A DNA stretch of 64,000 bases from Branchiostoma floridae (lineage: Eukaryota > Chordata > Leptocardii > Amphioxiformes > Branchiostomatidae), in NCBI RefSeq assembly GCF_000003815.2, contig NC_049980.1:32214767-32278766 (forward strand), in the 5' to 3' direction. The notes under the pieces were generated by a model. That model worked only from the letters and a program-made list of their open reading frames with translations, made no database searches and had not been told where the DNA came from. The position numbers and the translations under genes are program-made. Each line of letters begins with the position of its first letter. Position 1 is the stretch's first letter. This document shows positions 13,609-21,790 of the stretch, piece by piece.

Positions 13609-16600
13609 GTCTTTTCTCTCTCTCTCTCTCCTTACTTGTATGATGAATAATACAATTTGGAACATTTCCAAACATCAGGTATTTTTTGTGTGACGGGGGA
13701 GGAGGGCTGAACTCACCCCAGGGCCGTGACCCCGTTGCGAGTGTTTGTGCGAGGGCGTCTGGCCAGGTTAGTGGGGTACTTCCTGACGGTCACGGCTCCT
13801 CCCAGCTCGTCTCTGATCCAGCCGTGATGAACAGCTGCTTTACACACGGGCGAGTTCTGAAGCGTGCGAGAGAAATAAGTAAACACTCAGTACGTAGAAG
13901 CGACACGTTTTCTTTTTACATACACATTTCATATAGAGACATAGACAAACATAGTCCATGGATCCAATGGTAAAGAAGAATACAGTGGGGTGACACTTAC
14001 AAAAACTTAGATAACGTGTAATACTCAGGCAGGAATATGTAGCAAAACAAGATTTAATATAATTTGATAGAATGGTTTACGTATGTCAATTAAGAATGAA
14101 GAAATGAATTTGAAAAAAAGGTCAGCAAGTTTAAGTATCCAAGAATAAGTGTAAGTGGAGTAAATATGTAAAAGAATAGATTTTGACATAAGTCATGACA
14201 TATATATCATAGTAACAGTGAATTAACATAAGCACTATGTAAACAAGCATAAAGATAATCATCACAAAAAATGTTCTGTAGTGTGATATCAGATGTGAGA
14301 TGAAGTAACTTAAGAATAGCCCGTACTTACCGCGCTGTACATTCCGTTACCATAGATTGGTGTCGGGAATGACGCACACCCAGGGGGACAGACGATACTG
14401 AGAAACACAATTTAGGCAATAAAAATTTAAAAATTTAAAAATTTAAAAATTTAAAAATTTAAAAATTTAAAAATTCAAAAATTCAAAAATTTAAAAATTT
14501 AAAAATTTAAAAATTCAAAAATTTAAAAATTTAAAAATTTAAAAATTTAAAAATTTAAAAATTTAAAAATTTAAAAATTTAAAAATTTAAAAATTTAAAA
14601 ATTTAAAAATTTAAAAATTTAAAAATTTAAAAATTTAAAAATTTAAAAATTTAAAAATTTAAAAATTTAAAAATTTAAAAATTTAAAAATTTACACAAAC
14701 TCACGTGAACACAGATTCAATGCGATTCCATGAAAGACCAGCGGTGGCATTACAAACTAGGAATACAAACAAAATGAAGGACATTATGCATGAAGGATTG
14801 CAGTGGAAATACGTTCAGTTCAAAAATATAATTTTTTTCAATTACTTATTGTAATACACATATTTCAGCGTACATCGTTTCTTCATAGCCGTCAAAAACT
14901 TCAATAATTTTACCTTCATCGCCGCTATACGGCCAGGGGTGAGCTTAAAAATAAAAGAACTCCCAGTTATCTTAGATTATTTAACAATGTTAGATCCAAA
15001 AAATTTTAATAATGTCGGAACAATAGATTGTTATCAACTGTCTAAAGAAAGAATTGTTATTGATATCATAAAAATGCAATTGATACCAAAACAATAGCTT
15101 ATTTATTAATATCATGAGAATGAATTTTTCTATTATTACATATTTGTATCAATATCAGAACAATAAATAGTTCTGAATATCAAAACAATAGATTTGTTTC
15201 AGACGCAGGAAAACCACCACGAATGCAAAATGGTAGTAAAAGTTGAGTACATAAATCATCGATGGCAAAAATGAAACTACAATACTACTATTCAACTCAC
15301 GCCTCTTGAAGTACAGGTCCGCCCCTATGAAGTTGGTGGGTGCCGGACATGCTTGTGTGAGCGTACATGAGCTGGTGGGGTCGCCTGGCACGTGCACAAA
15401 CGCCCCGCACGATCCCGACACCGTGCAGAGATGCGCACAGGTCGCCAGGTTCGTGTTCCCATGGGAACTAATGTCGTACAGCCCGCCGAGACAGGCGTGG
15501 TCTTTTTTCCGTATGTAACCTTGAGTAGGGTCTGAAAGAAAATATACAAATACGTGCTTTAACTTCTTTGGTCGTTCATCTTTCCGTACTTATCTTTATT
15601 TCTTTGCTTGTTTGCAGATTTTTTCAGAAGCAAGAAGCTCAATCAAAAAACCTTTCGGTCCATGGACTAGAGGTAGACATTCCTCCATCGTGATAGTAGC
15701 ACTATATTCTTTGTTTCGCATTTTACAAGGCCCAATTTGGCAATAAGGCTATAATGAATACTGAAAACAAACAGAGGCTGCCACTTTGTGGCCAGAGTCA
15801 TCTTATTTTTTTATCCGTTCGTGTACAGGAGTGTGATCCCAAAGTCCAACACACGTTATAGATGCCCTTTTGAAGTCATGGGGTGTGAAATATACGCTAC
15901 ATTATGGATAACATGTCCATAAACAGGCAGGCTGTGTCCTTGGTGCGACTAAACTCGATGGGCGGAAGGAGATGGATGGACCCCACCTTCCAATAGCGTT
16001 TTTAATGGGGGTATAACAAAGAAAGAAAGAAAACTAAAACAGAGAGACAAGACGTTTTTTCACTGTTTTCATTTTTTTACATCATTTCAAGGAATATACA
16101 AGAGAAGAGAGAAAGAAAAAGGGATGTGTCAAGCTACCCACAACAGGTTACTTGTCCGCCGAGCTCCCACCAACCCACTCCTGCCAACCTGACACATCGA
16201 AATAAAAAGGACATACGAAACGTACAAGACAGACAATTCATACCAGTAGACTGATACGACTACAGGGAAGCAGGGGATTAAAAGCGCAGTCGCAGTTTTT
16301 CCCCGTCGACCCTTCCGTGCCCGAGACACAGTGGATAGCAACTGACTGTCCTTACTGTCTCTAAAGGTCCATGGGACAAGCTTTACGTTCTGTCTGTCTG
16401 TCGTTTGGATGTGGTACTGTTATAGGCCCCTTCACTCGAGCATCGGAATGAGCTGGAATGCCGTCTGAATCGTTGTATATTCCTTGGAATTCGTAGTGTG
16501 TTCTAGAAATCCCCACTGTATTCCAGATATTTGTGCCTATTTTTGTGGCCGTCCTGAATGTTTTGTCATACTTTCGAGGTGCATTTGAGGTGGAGAAATA

Positions 16601-18656
16601 TTATTCTAAACATTCTGATTTCATTCGATGGAGAACCGGCCGGCCACAAGAATGAACACAAATATATGCAATGCAGTGAGAATTTCTAGAATGTACTACG
16701 AATACCCAGGAATATACAATAATTTTTCATTCAGGCGGCATTCCGGCTCATTCCGCCTCTAAGTATTAGGTCCATTTACAAATTCTTCATTCCGGCTGGT
16801 TCTTCTTGATTCCTGCTGATTCAGTTTCAGTGTGAAGGCCGTATAAACTTATGTAACTGCAGAAACTTTCACGGTTGGTGGCTGCTTCACCTCAAACCAT
16901 GGCAGTAAGAGACAAATGTGCACGGTGCTACCGCGAACTTAAAACCATCGTGAAAAGTTCTTATTTCCGCTACCGCGAAATTCAATCCAAGCGAACTTAA
17001 ATGCATTTACAGTATTCTCCAAGCAGAGGTTGAATATTCTGTGTTACCGCCGGTAAAAATCCCGACTACTACTATATTTCCGCGGCTCAACCTCTGCTTG
17101 GAGAATACCCATAAACAAGCTGCAAGGCTCTGTGAGACAAATACCGTGTCCTTGGTGCGACTTAACTGTGTGTACCAAACATTGCGCCTGGAACATTGGG
17201 CAAACACAAAGGGAGATGAGGTACGGCCCTCGGGTATTGTGTGAGTATTAAATTCGGGTGGTTGAATTTGAATATGATGTCCTTATACACAGAAAACATA
17301 CATGTACAGTACTGATAATCTCGAGACTTCAATGTTGAGAAAAAATCATTGTAAAACAATATGTATAGTTCGTATATTGGGCGGACTGTACCATGACGGA
17401 ACGCTGAACTACAACATGCATTGTATATGAATATGAATAGTTCGTGTATTGGGCAGACTGTACAAAGAACTGGCCTACAGGTCAAAGTAGTAGGAAAACA
17501 TTTAATCTACCAATTGTTGGAGTAAAGTAGGAGTCATGGTGCAACCAACACACATACATGTAAGCAAAAAACTTTGCATCGAACGCAAAACACGTGTGCC
17601 TCGAACATCTGGTCTAACCTAGATATAAGGTTCACTAATGCAATTTCGTGGCATATTTAGAAGTATAAAGTTTTTTTTACGAACGTCTACAAAAATTCAC
17701 CTCATTGTGATCACTACTTGTAGGCGACATTCAATAACGTTAACAGTGAAATAGGAGGGAAAACCATGGACAATTGACCTGCGACTTGAGGTGTGCGGGT
17801 CAACTTGCTCTGCTTAGTCAGATACCGGCTGCTACCGAAATTTTCGTTGGAACAAGAAGGGAATTCTAATCAAACATTATGGCAATGTCTTCGAAGATTT
17901 CATGGCATGAGGAACAAAACCCACACAACTCTGACCACAGTTCACTCTTATTTACATAACAACTGTTTTTCTGTCTACTGACCACAATGATTTAAAATTT
18001 GGTAGATATTGCTTTCAGACTTCATACTGCATGGCTTTGCCTTGAAATTTGAGTTGTGCACCTTATTTCTAGGTCAGGCCGGGAATTAATTGACTTTATT
18101 TTTAGTTATTCATCACCCCTCGTACACTACAACACGTAGAAAACCCCCCCAAAGGTAGCACAATGATGCACTAGTACTACTTTGTGATAAAGCTGAATTC
18201 CTTGTACATTCCACGATCTTCATGTCTAGAAGACTTATTAGACACGTTCCACTTTTCCCTATTCATAATGTCCTTGGTGAAACAATGCGTTGTGCCTTGT
18301 TCTGGGAAATAGATATGTGAGCGATTAGACAATACATAAGGAGGACCAAAACCCATGTAGTGAGTCGACTTCAGAGTTGAGTCTGGGAGAGAAAGGGATA
18401 CAAATCTATGACTTCAGATGTAGCACGGCTCTTGTGCTTTTCTTGGATCCGAAACGTAAATTTCCAACATCAGCAGCTATCATAACAAACTAATCATAAG
18501 GGACGCCACCGAGTACAAACTACCACGCTCATGACAGATATTTGGTAGCAAAAAGCTTTACTTACTGGTAGAAGGAAGTAACGTCCGCCCTTCAGAAGGA
18601 TGTCCAAAACAGACCAATAGAACAAAGATGCTTATAGATCCTGAAAACCGCCACAT
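1..18656 (-). CDS. Mosaic secreted lectin-like gene (SP-PAN-LCCL-CUB-CTLD-F5/8C-Link-FTP), 3' partial
   Basis: Multi-exon minus-strand gene assembled by eye. Exons in transcript order: 18656-18566 (signal peptide), 15531-15301 (PAN-like), 14397-14331 and 13856-13717 (LCCL), 12601-12441 and 12332-12171 (CUB), 11881-11777, 11188-11085 and 10721-10535 (C-type lectin), 9421-9198 and 8747-8588 (F5/8C), 8219-7926 (Link), 6691-6536 and 6248-6065 (fucolectin), 119 to beyond 1 (fucolectin end). From CUB to the last exon every junction keeps frame, and module borders are phase 1-1, the classic exon-shuffling signature. Phases fail on both sides of LCCL (after 15301 and after 13717), so short exons are probably missing there. 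A phase-compatible open segment near 12675-12770 could fill the second break, but it lies in a minisatellite. The product should be secreted and bind glycans or matrix. I know no named gene with this order. Confidence 0.75.
120..984. other. Intronic stretch between fucolectin exons and the foldback element
   Basis: No coding signal. It holds CAGACACA-rich simple sequence near 450-490 and a TTTG/TTTC pyrimidine-rich run at about 838-895. A 9-bp word CAAAAGTTC at 972-980 recurs at 5277-5285 on the far side of the foldback-like element. Confidence 0.5.
1190..1790 (+). repeat. Left-arm satellite array, about 121-bp units
   Basis: About five tandem units, each containing GAATGTAAACACTTGGTTCA, an AACAAATCGG block, a TACTGTAAACAACAAAC block and GAGCCGATAGCTGA. 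Unit starts fall near 1177, 1297, 1418, 1538 and 1663. The same unit occurs reverse-complemented at 4365-5060. Confidence 0.8.
2416..3800. repeat. Three related blocks inside the foldback-like element (two direct, one inverted)
   Basis: Block 1 (about 2416-2770) and block 2 (about 3180-3500) share CCGTTCATTGAATGAAGC-like starts, a GCTAATNCGA core, CAGCTGGCTGACT, CTTTCCAAGCAGA and a TGGTCCTACCGGCA tail. Block 3 (about 3605-3790) is the reverse complement of the first half. TCTGCTTGGAGA words near 2945 and 3590 are shared with hairpin elements elsewhere in the window. Confidence 0.55.
4365..5060 (-). repeat. Right-arm satellite array, about 121-bp units (inverted)
   Basis: Five well-kept units with CAGCTATCGGCTCTGTGTGT at about 4368, 4488, 4609, 4729 and 4850, then a diverged sixth. 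They are the reverse complement of the left-arm units and more uniform than them. Confidence 0.8.
5594..6046 (+). repeat. ATTC/ATTCG/ATCC compound microsatellite
   Basis: Roughly 450 bp of 4-bp units in three blocks: pure TTCA at the start, an alternating TTCATTCG 8-bp block (about 5650-5760), then mixed TTCA and TCCA. It yields a long Ser-Phe-Ile-His reading frame with no other coding evidence. It ends about 20 bp from the donor of the fucolectin exon on the other strand. Confidence 0.95.
6065..6248 (-). CDS. Fucolectin (FTP) domain, first exon
   Basis: Encodes VNVAFGKPAFQTSTAFYG, AVDGNSETYW, HCTATAASANP and TWWVDLGQSYVVDR, the canonical first half of an F5/8-type fucolectin domain. The donor is a GTACGT at 6064, and phase 2 is completed exactly by the exon starting at 119. 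The donor lies only about 20 bp from the end of a long ATTC-type microsatellite, and the following intron of nearly 6 kb holds the foldback-like element. Confidence 0.75.
6536..6691 (-). CDS. N-terminal half of a fucolectin (FTP) domain
   Basis: The exon encodes NIALGKRTHQSTTLDANSHS, then NDGVRTTEGCNEGNGTC. This fits the start of eel-fucolectin/tachylectin-4/pentraxin-1 domains (N-A-GK, S-T, then DG). No second half (WWxVDLG, NRxDCC) follows; the exon splices in frame, phase 1, straight to another FTP N-terminal exon at 6248. It looks like a duplicated half-domain or an alternative exon. An exact GTTTTT donor and a CTCAG acceptor bound it. Confidence 0.55.
6853..7219 (+). repeat. Minisatellite with mixed 23-bp and 14-bp units
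   Basis: Tandem copies of a 23-bp unit built from TACCGGGCCATTGC plus CTGAGATAC. Some copies drop the second part, leaving 14-bp units, giving a higher-order pattern of long and short units. Copies are almost identical. The array is in the intron between the Link and fucolectin exons. Confidence 0.9.
7926..8219 (-). CDS. Link (hyaluronan-binding type) domain
   Basis: A single phase 1-1 exon of 98 codons. VLGVFNV, DFPTARHHC, MASPSELQAAFQAG, WLNDQTGRYIL and FYVWC follow the Link module order: GVVF strand, the ARxxC helix, ATPEQLxAAxxxG, then WLADQTVRYP and YDVYC. The outer disulfide cysteines (in HHC and VWC) are present. The inner pair is missing: the CxxGW site reads ASWIAW and the later RxxC site reads RTNSAW. 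Spacing is otherwise normal. The exon starts at 8219 after a TAG acceptor and ends at a GTAAGT donor. Link modules of TSG-6, CD44 and aggrecan bind hyaluronan; binding here is uncertain because surface residues cannot be judged by eye. Confidence 0.75.
8588..9421 (-). CDS. F5/8 type C (discoidin) domain lacking its N-terminal part, two exons
   Basis: Exon 9421-9198 encodes YADARPWVELDFGQEIYVAA and YSLQTSTDGVVYNDHG; exon 8747-8588 encodes VYQANTDPGTVIRTF, SSRYLRVIPVAWSG and LGVLGCE. These are the core landmarks of F5/8 type C domains: PWVELDFG, then the YSLxxSxDG strand, then FxxNxDxxTV, the SRYLRVxP strand and terminal GCE. The exons join in phase 0 and the borders are phase 1. Fewer than 20 residues precede the WVELDFG strand, whereas a full domain has about 45-50 with a Cys, so the N-terminal subexon has been lost or was missed. 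Such domains bind glycans or phospholipid through loops partly in the missing part. Confidence 0.75.
9565..10020. repeat. Local direct and inverted repeat in lectin-gene intron
   Basis: CTTCGCACTGCAGCTAGGTG occurs at about 9584 and 9918 within longer direct repeats, and a diverged reverse complement follows near 9985-10025. It resembles a short inverted-repeat transposon with a duplicated arm. No coding sequence. Confidence 0.45.
10535..11881 (-). CDS. C-type lectin-like domain, three exons
   Basis: Exon 11881-11777 encodes HCPFGWRAWGDSCYYFG and ends SACHNMA. Exon 11188-11085 encodes AHMVEVNSEAEQEILRVI and YWVGLRYSQ, the second helix and WVGL strand. Exon 10721-10535 gives SNSWYNWWHQ, NDTCVIM, FQWTTQHCG and ARVVCE. 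These are the successive CTLD landmarks with the four core cysteines plus the N-terminal Cys pair. Phases match if the third exon starts at 10721 rather than at the AG near 10762. EPN/QPD and WND calcium-sugar motifs are not intact (QWTTQ replaces WND), so calcium-dependent sugar binding is doubtful. C-type lectin fold is confident; ligand unknown. Confidence 0.8.
11409..11512. mobile_element. Short hairpin element (MITE-like)
   Basis: The arms, CCCCTGTTGTTGGAGG at the left and the reverse complement of CCTCCTACAACATGAGGGGG at the right, enclose inverted AGCCAATCAC/GTGATTGGCT. Length about 104 bp, in the intron between the first two C-type lectin exons. Confidence 0.5.
12171..12601 (-). CDS. 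CUB-like domain, two exons
   Basis: Exon 12601-12441 begins CDSVMTASSRSREFYSNSPF and includes CKLYIIDNPGG; exon 12332-12171 continues VNSGPNERYFVGTY and ends at TGQYLRVTWDTWEIK. The order Cys, SP-like turn, Cys with alternating hydrophobics, aromatic-rich beta strands and a final YLRVTW matches the CUB fold. Only the first disulfide is obvious; the second Cys pair of four-Cys CUBs is absent. The exons join in phase 0, and the end (phase 1) fits the next C-type lectin exon. The Asp/Glu residues typical of calcium-binding CUBs are not clearly present. Confidence 0.6.
12690..12960. repeat. Three-copy minisatellite of about 80 bp
   Basis: Diverged tandem copies carrying CAGTCC(C/T)GT, CATAACCCCACC, TGTCCTCA and CCTCCAGT. 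They lie between the LCCL and CUB exons, where the reading phase is broken. Confidence 0.55.
13495..13630 (+). repeat. CT-rich microsatellite
   Basis: Almost pure CT/TC repeats interrupted by regular single CCTC shifts. It generates the long Ser/Leu and Arg/Glu reading frames on the two strands, which are not genes. Confidence 0.95.
13717..14397 (-). CDS. LCCL domain, two exons
   Basis: Exon 14397-14331 encodes IVCPPGCASFPTPIYGNGMY and exon 13856-13717 encodes SPVCKAAVHHGWIRDELGG followed by a stretch ending NGVTAL. These fit the LCCL family (cochlin, LGL1, limulus factor C): CPxxC, then (I/V)YGNGxY, then SxxCxAAxHxGxI, then the GGxVTV strand and NGV. The two exons join in phase 0. The C-terminal 25-30 residues of a usual LCCL domain are not covered. 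The exon before starts one base out of phase with PAN and the exon after ends in phase 2, so flanking small exons are likely missing or the domain is damaged. The intron upstream carries a 270-bp AAAAATTT array. Confidence 0.75.
14422..14693 (+). repeat. AAAAATTT 8-bp microsatellite
   Basis: About 34 tandem copies of the 8-bp unit AAAAATTT, with a few copies reading AAAAATTC. The array is strongly phased, with alternating A- and T-tracts, and lies in the intron before the LCCL exons. Confidence 0.95.
15301..15531 (-). CDS. PAN/apple-like module exon
   Basis: A 77-codon phase 1-1 exon. The peptide runs from TQGYIRKKDHACLGG to IGADLYFKR and carries seven cysteines, including the spaced pair CAHLC followed by GSCGAF and the late cysteines SSCTLTQAC. 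This spacing resembles PAN/apple-like repeats of invertebrate secreted proteins, which bind proteins or carbohydrate. A 3' AG and a GTGAGT donor bound the exon. Phase agrees with the signal-peptide exon upstream but not with the LCCL exon downstream. The PAN call rests on cysteine pattern and length, not on an alignment. Confidence 0.6.
16420..16846. mobile_element. Long inverted-repeat MITE
   Basis: The ends TTATAGGCCCCTTCAC and, inverted, GTGTGAAGGCCGTATAA bound the element. Inner arms of about 75 bp (16440-16515 and 16675-16760) share GGAATGAGC(T/C)GGAATGCCG, TGTATATTCC and TTCTAGAAAT. No open reading frame. It would fold into one large hairpin. Confidence 0.65.
17014..17106. mobile_element. 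93-bp hairpin element, TCTCCAAGCAGA family
   Basis: ATTCTCCAAGCAGAGGTTGA at the left is the exact reverse complement of the right end, enclosing a short loop with ACCGCCGG and GACTACTACTAT. The same terminal word is found at 36658, 38011 and inside the foldback-like element. Confidence 0.7.
18566..18656 (-). CDS. First coding exon: signal peptide of the mosaic lectin
   Basis: The ATG at 18656-18654 opens a 30-codon exon starting MWRFSGSISIFVLLVCFGHP: a short N-region with Arg, then a hydrophobic core (ISIFVLLVCF) as in secretory signal peptides. It ends at a GTAAGT donor in phase 1. The PAN-like exon at 15531 begins with the two bases needed to complete that codon. This phase match over a 3-kb intron, and the absence of another start, are why I place the 5' end of the coding region here. 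Confidence 0.65.
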
Positions 18657-19022
18657 TGCTGAAGTTGTTTCTCCGTAGGTGTCGTCTGCCCGACTGAAAC
18701 ACGCCTTGTGTCACAGAGGAAACTTGATGGATTGAGAACCTGATAAGAAACCACTCTGCGGGATTGGGCACCACCCCGGCTATTGTGTGAGTCGTCAGAT
18801 GTGGGCTCTAAAGTGTTGAGGATGACGTACATACATACAATGGTCCGATGACGCACGACGATGAATACAGCTCCACGCTCTAACTCAATTTTATTATGTA
18901 TTCTCAAGGATATTACAATGTCCCTGGTAGTCTAGGCAAAATTTTGGTGTCTAGGCAAAATATAGCTAGAATTGTGCAAAATGTGATAAAAGCATGAAAC
19001 TTGGTATGATGAATCCTGAGTA

Positions 19023-19600
19023 CGAGGGGCGTTCAAGAAGTAATCCACATGACCCATTTCCCAAAGGAGGAGATTAATGAAACTTGGTGCAGTTATTAGT
19101 CTTTCTCTTCATAGGAATCACCCAGAGTTATGCATTTCTACCATCGTTTGATGCAGCTCTGTACACCGTTTTTGTAGGACGCCCCAGGTTGGTCCTGCAA
19201 CAGATGCCTCATCAATGGCAGAAGAGGGACGACCAGGTCTGGGAGCTGTTTCCACAGACTTCCGGCCATGTTTGAATTCACAATGCCAGCATTTTACAAG
19301 GTCATATGATGGGGAATCATCACCATAAGTTTCTTTTATTTCATCAAAAGTCTCATTTGGTATGCGTCCTTTCAAATACAAAAACAGGATCACTGCGCGA
19401 CACTCAACTGGCTCCATTTCACACCTGGTCCATTTCACACCTGACTCAGTTCAAACACCTTTAAATCAAAAACCAAAATTAGTTCAGAGCTGTTTTTTGC
19501 AACATAAGCCATAGAGATATGAATCATTACATATGCAAAATTTCATCTAGATCAGACAACTGGAAGTGGGTCAGGTGGATTACTTCTTGAACGCCCCTCG
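19023..19600 (-). mobile_element. Internally deleted mariner element
   Basis: 26-bp terminal inverted repeats CGAGGGGCGTTCAAGAAGTA(ATCCAC) match exactly and extend with a few mismatches to about 38 bp. TA dinucleotides flank both ends (19021-19022 and 19601-19602), the mariner target duplication. Inside, on the minus strand, 19438-19118 encodes RAVILFLYLKG, SYDLVKCWHCEFKHGRKSVE and PRPGRPSS, the paired helix-turn-helix DNA-binding region and linker of mariner transposases. The catalytic DDD domain is absent, so this is a non-autonomous relic of 578 bp. Confidence 0.85.
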
Positions 19601-20599
19601 TATGTACTAAACATTGTTCAAGGGTGGTGCCAATTCAAAATGCTGTTTCTTAGCAACGGTTGCTAGGAAACCGATTTGGTACGTTTGTGAAGATTAGTCA
19701 TCCAGGTTGCTTGAATATGTAGTAAGATCATTCTTTACCACTGAATACAAGCATATGATTTATTAGGCGTTTCAAAAATAATTATATGCTTATATTCGGT
19801 GTTAAAGACTGATCTTACTACATTACATGTATGTCCCTGGTATTCAGGTCAGCTCAGGCCATCCATCAGATGACGTCATGAATTCGTTCCAAGCGGTTCT
19901 GTTGCGACTAGGTCTGGGTACCGGTACAAAACCGGTTTGTCTTATTGGACCGGTCCGGAAAGACCGACCTGAAAAAAATTTGGTGGACCGTATGTTGGAC
20001 CTATTGGAAAATAAATAGATGATATGATCGGGGCATTCACATGTTTGGGGGCTTACCTTTCTAAGAAAATAACAAGAGCGAAGTAGCGTTGAGTCTATAG
20101 TCGTTTCTACCAAGGTTTACAGCTAATCATAAGGACGCAGTTAGCCTTGTAGGGTTTAAAACGCCAGTTGGATTCGAATACTCCACAAACAGATTTCTTC
20201 CTAGTGAAATGGACCATTGTTTTGAATTTTGTCCATTCACAAGTTTTCACATACTGAATCAGGTCCAGATTCAGGTCCGGACCTAGATTGATCCTCTGGA
20301 CCTGAACCGGACCTGGACCTAAAGTTTCTGTACCGGTACCCTAGTCGCGACAGATAAGAGGTCTCAGTCTTGGAGGGAAACATTCTCTTCAATTAACATC
20401 CTTTAGGTCATTTCTTTTACTGTAAGACTAAGGTTGAACATATAACTCGTTACCTATGTTGTTCCAAGTATCATAAGTGAATATCCTTTTAGATTTTTAA
20501 ATCTCGTTTTAATGCATTTTGATAATTTTACATTGATTTTTGATAAATCGACCACGCCGGGATTTTCAGCAACATATGTTCATCTGGACTAGAAACGCA

Positions 20600-20765
20600 A
20601 CAGTGTGGGTGCAAGGGAAAATCGGCTAAAACAGCGCAAAGGTGCCTCCGTAAACAGATTCCAATATACCTCCACAGTGCCTCCAGAGTGCCTTCGCTCA
20701 GTGAGATAGGCCCTGTGAGGATCAGCGAGGGTCGACCAGAGCCAGGCATTTTCTGTGGGAACATC
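20600..20765 (-). pseudogene. Possible decayed SRCR-like exon
   Basis: On the minus strand one frame has SLILTGPISLSEG and the next frame has SGGTVEVYWNLF, together reminiscent of the first strand of scavenger receptor Cys-rich domains (G-xxx-EGxVEVYxN), but split by a frameshift and lacking the WGTVCD core. GC content is above its surroundings. The resemblance is short and could be chance. Confidence 0.2.
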
Positions 20766-21428
20766 CAATGTTATGTTTTGTGCGAAAGAAAATACAGCTA
20801 CGAGAGTTGACAACTCAAGGAATATAAATCTGCTTCAAGTCTTCAGTACGTACACTACAGTATGATAAAAAAATACGGAAGTGAATTGTTATCATTGATT
20901 CATGTCACGATGAATTGACTTGAAACTCGGGATTGAAGTGCGAGACCCAACTTGATCATATTCCTAGCAAAAAACAACAGAGACTTGTTCAGCGCGGACT
21001 TGTGCCGAGTGGGCGTTCGCCGAAAGGCACTGCGCATTGATCGCATGACGTGATGAGCCACACCTCTATCTGCATGGCCCGGCACGATATCTAATGATCC
21101 CATTTGGCCATGATAACTAAGTCACTTAATGAACTTTGGTTGGAATATGTAACTCGTTTTATCATAATTAGAACATTAGAAAAGCAACTTATCAATGAAG
21201 ATATATACTACTCGTGTCTAGAGACGATCGTAATAATTCCGTATTAAGTCAAACTTTTTGGCCACCTCTACATAAGGACCACCATTGATTTACCTAGAAA
21301 TCCATATAGTCTATGTCTGTTTTTAAATTAGTTGTACTGTAAGTAGTTGTTACAGACCGTACGAAAGTCACTGCACTTTTGTCGTGTCAATAAAGATTAA
21401 TTATATGGACCAATTGGCCATTGATATA

Positions 21429-21593
21429 CAGTCAAACCTGTACAGGTAAACACCTGGCCCGTATAACCACTTTTTGGTCATTTTTGGTGGATAATTTTTT
21501 CCAATTGACAAAAGCATGAAGAATCCTACTATAGTGACGTCCTGTCCACATAAACCATATTCTATCGGTGCCCTGCGTGGGCAGGTTTGACTG
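21429..21593. mobile_element. CAGTCAAACCTG terminal-repeat MITE
   Basis: Starts CAGTCAAACCTGTACAGG and ends with the inverted CAGGTTTGACTG, flanked by TA on both sides. It has an inner duplicated half (ACCACTTTTTGGTC, GTGACGTCCTGTCCACATAA). A relative with the same ends is at 53191-53385. Confidence 0.75.
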
Positions 21594-21606
21594 TAATTAT
21601 CTAATA

Positions 21607-21790
21607 CACGTCACAGCGGGTGCGGAGCTGCCGAACCGGCTCCACCTCCCCTCGGGCTGTACCGACGCACCACCGGCCCGGGTCACACTCCTGATCGGGG
21701 GACACGACAGGCACGGCCGAAGCTGATCCTTATCGGCCGCCGCTGGGAGTCTGACCGCATGCGTCTCCAGTCCCAGACACTCTAAGACCC
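21607..21790 (-). pseudogene. GC-rich island, possible broken F5/8C exon
   Basis: The minus strand contains CLGLETHAVRLPAA, like the LGLETxxIxD start of discoidin domains, and ends RTRCDV before a GTGTAT. Continuing the domain would need frameshifts. It is strikingly GC-rich for this interval, as are true exons here. Low certainty. Confidence 0.25.

Noticed and set aside
13429-13693. Arg/Glu-rich and Ser/Leu-rich ORFs
   Set aside because: Both are readings of a CT microsatellite.
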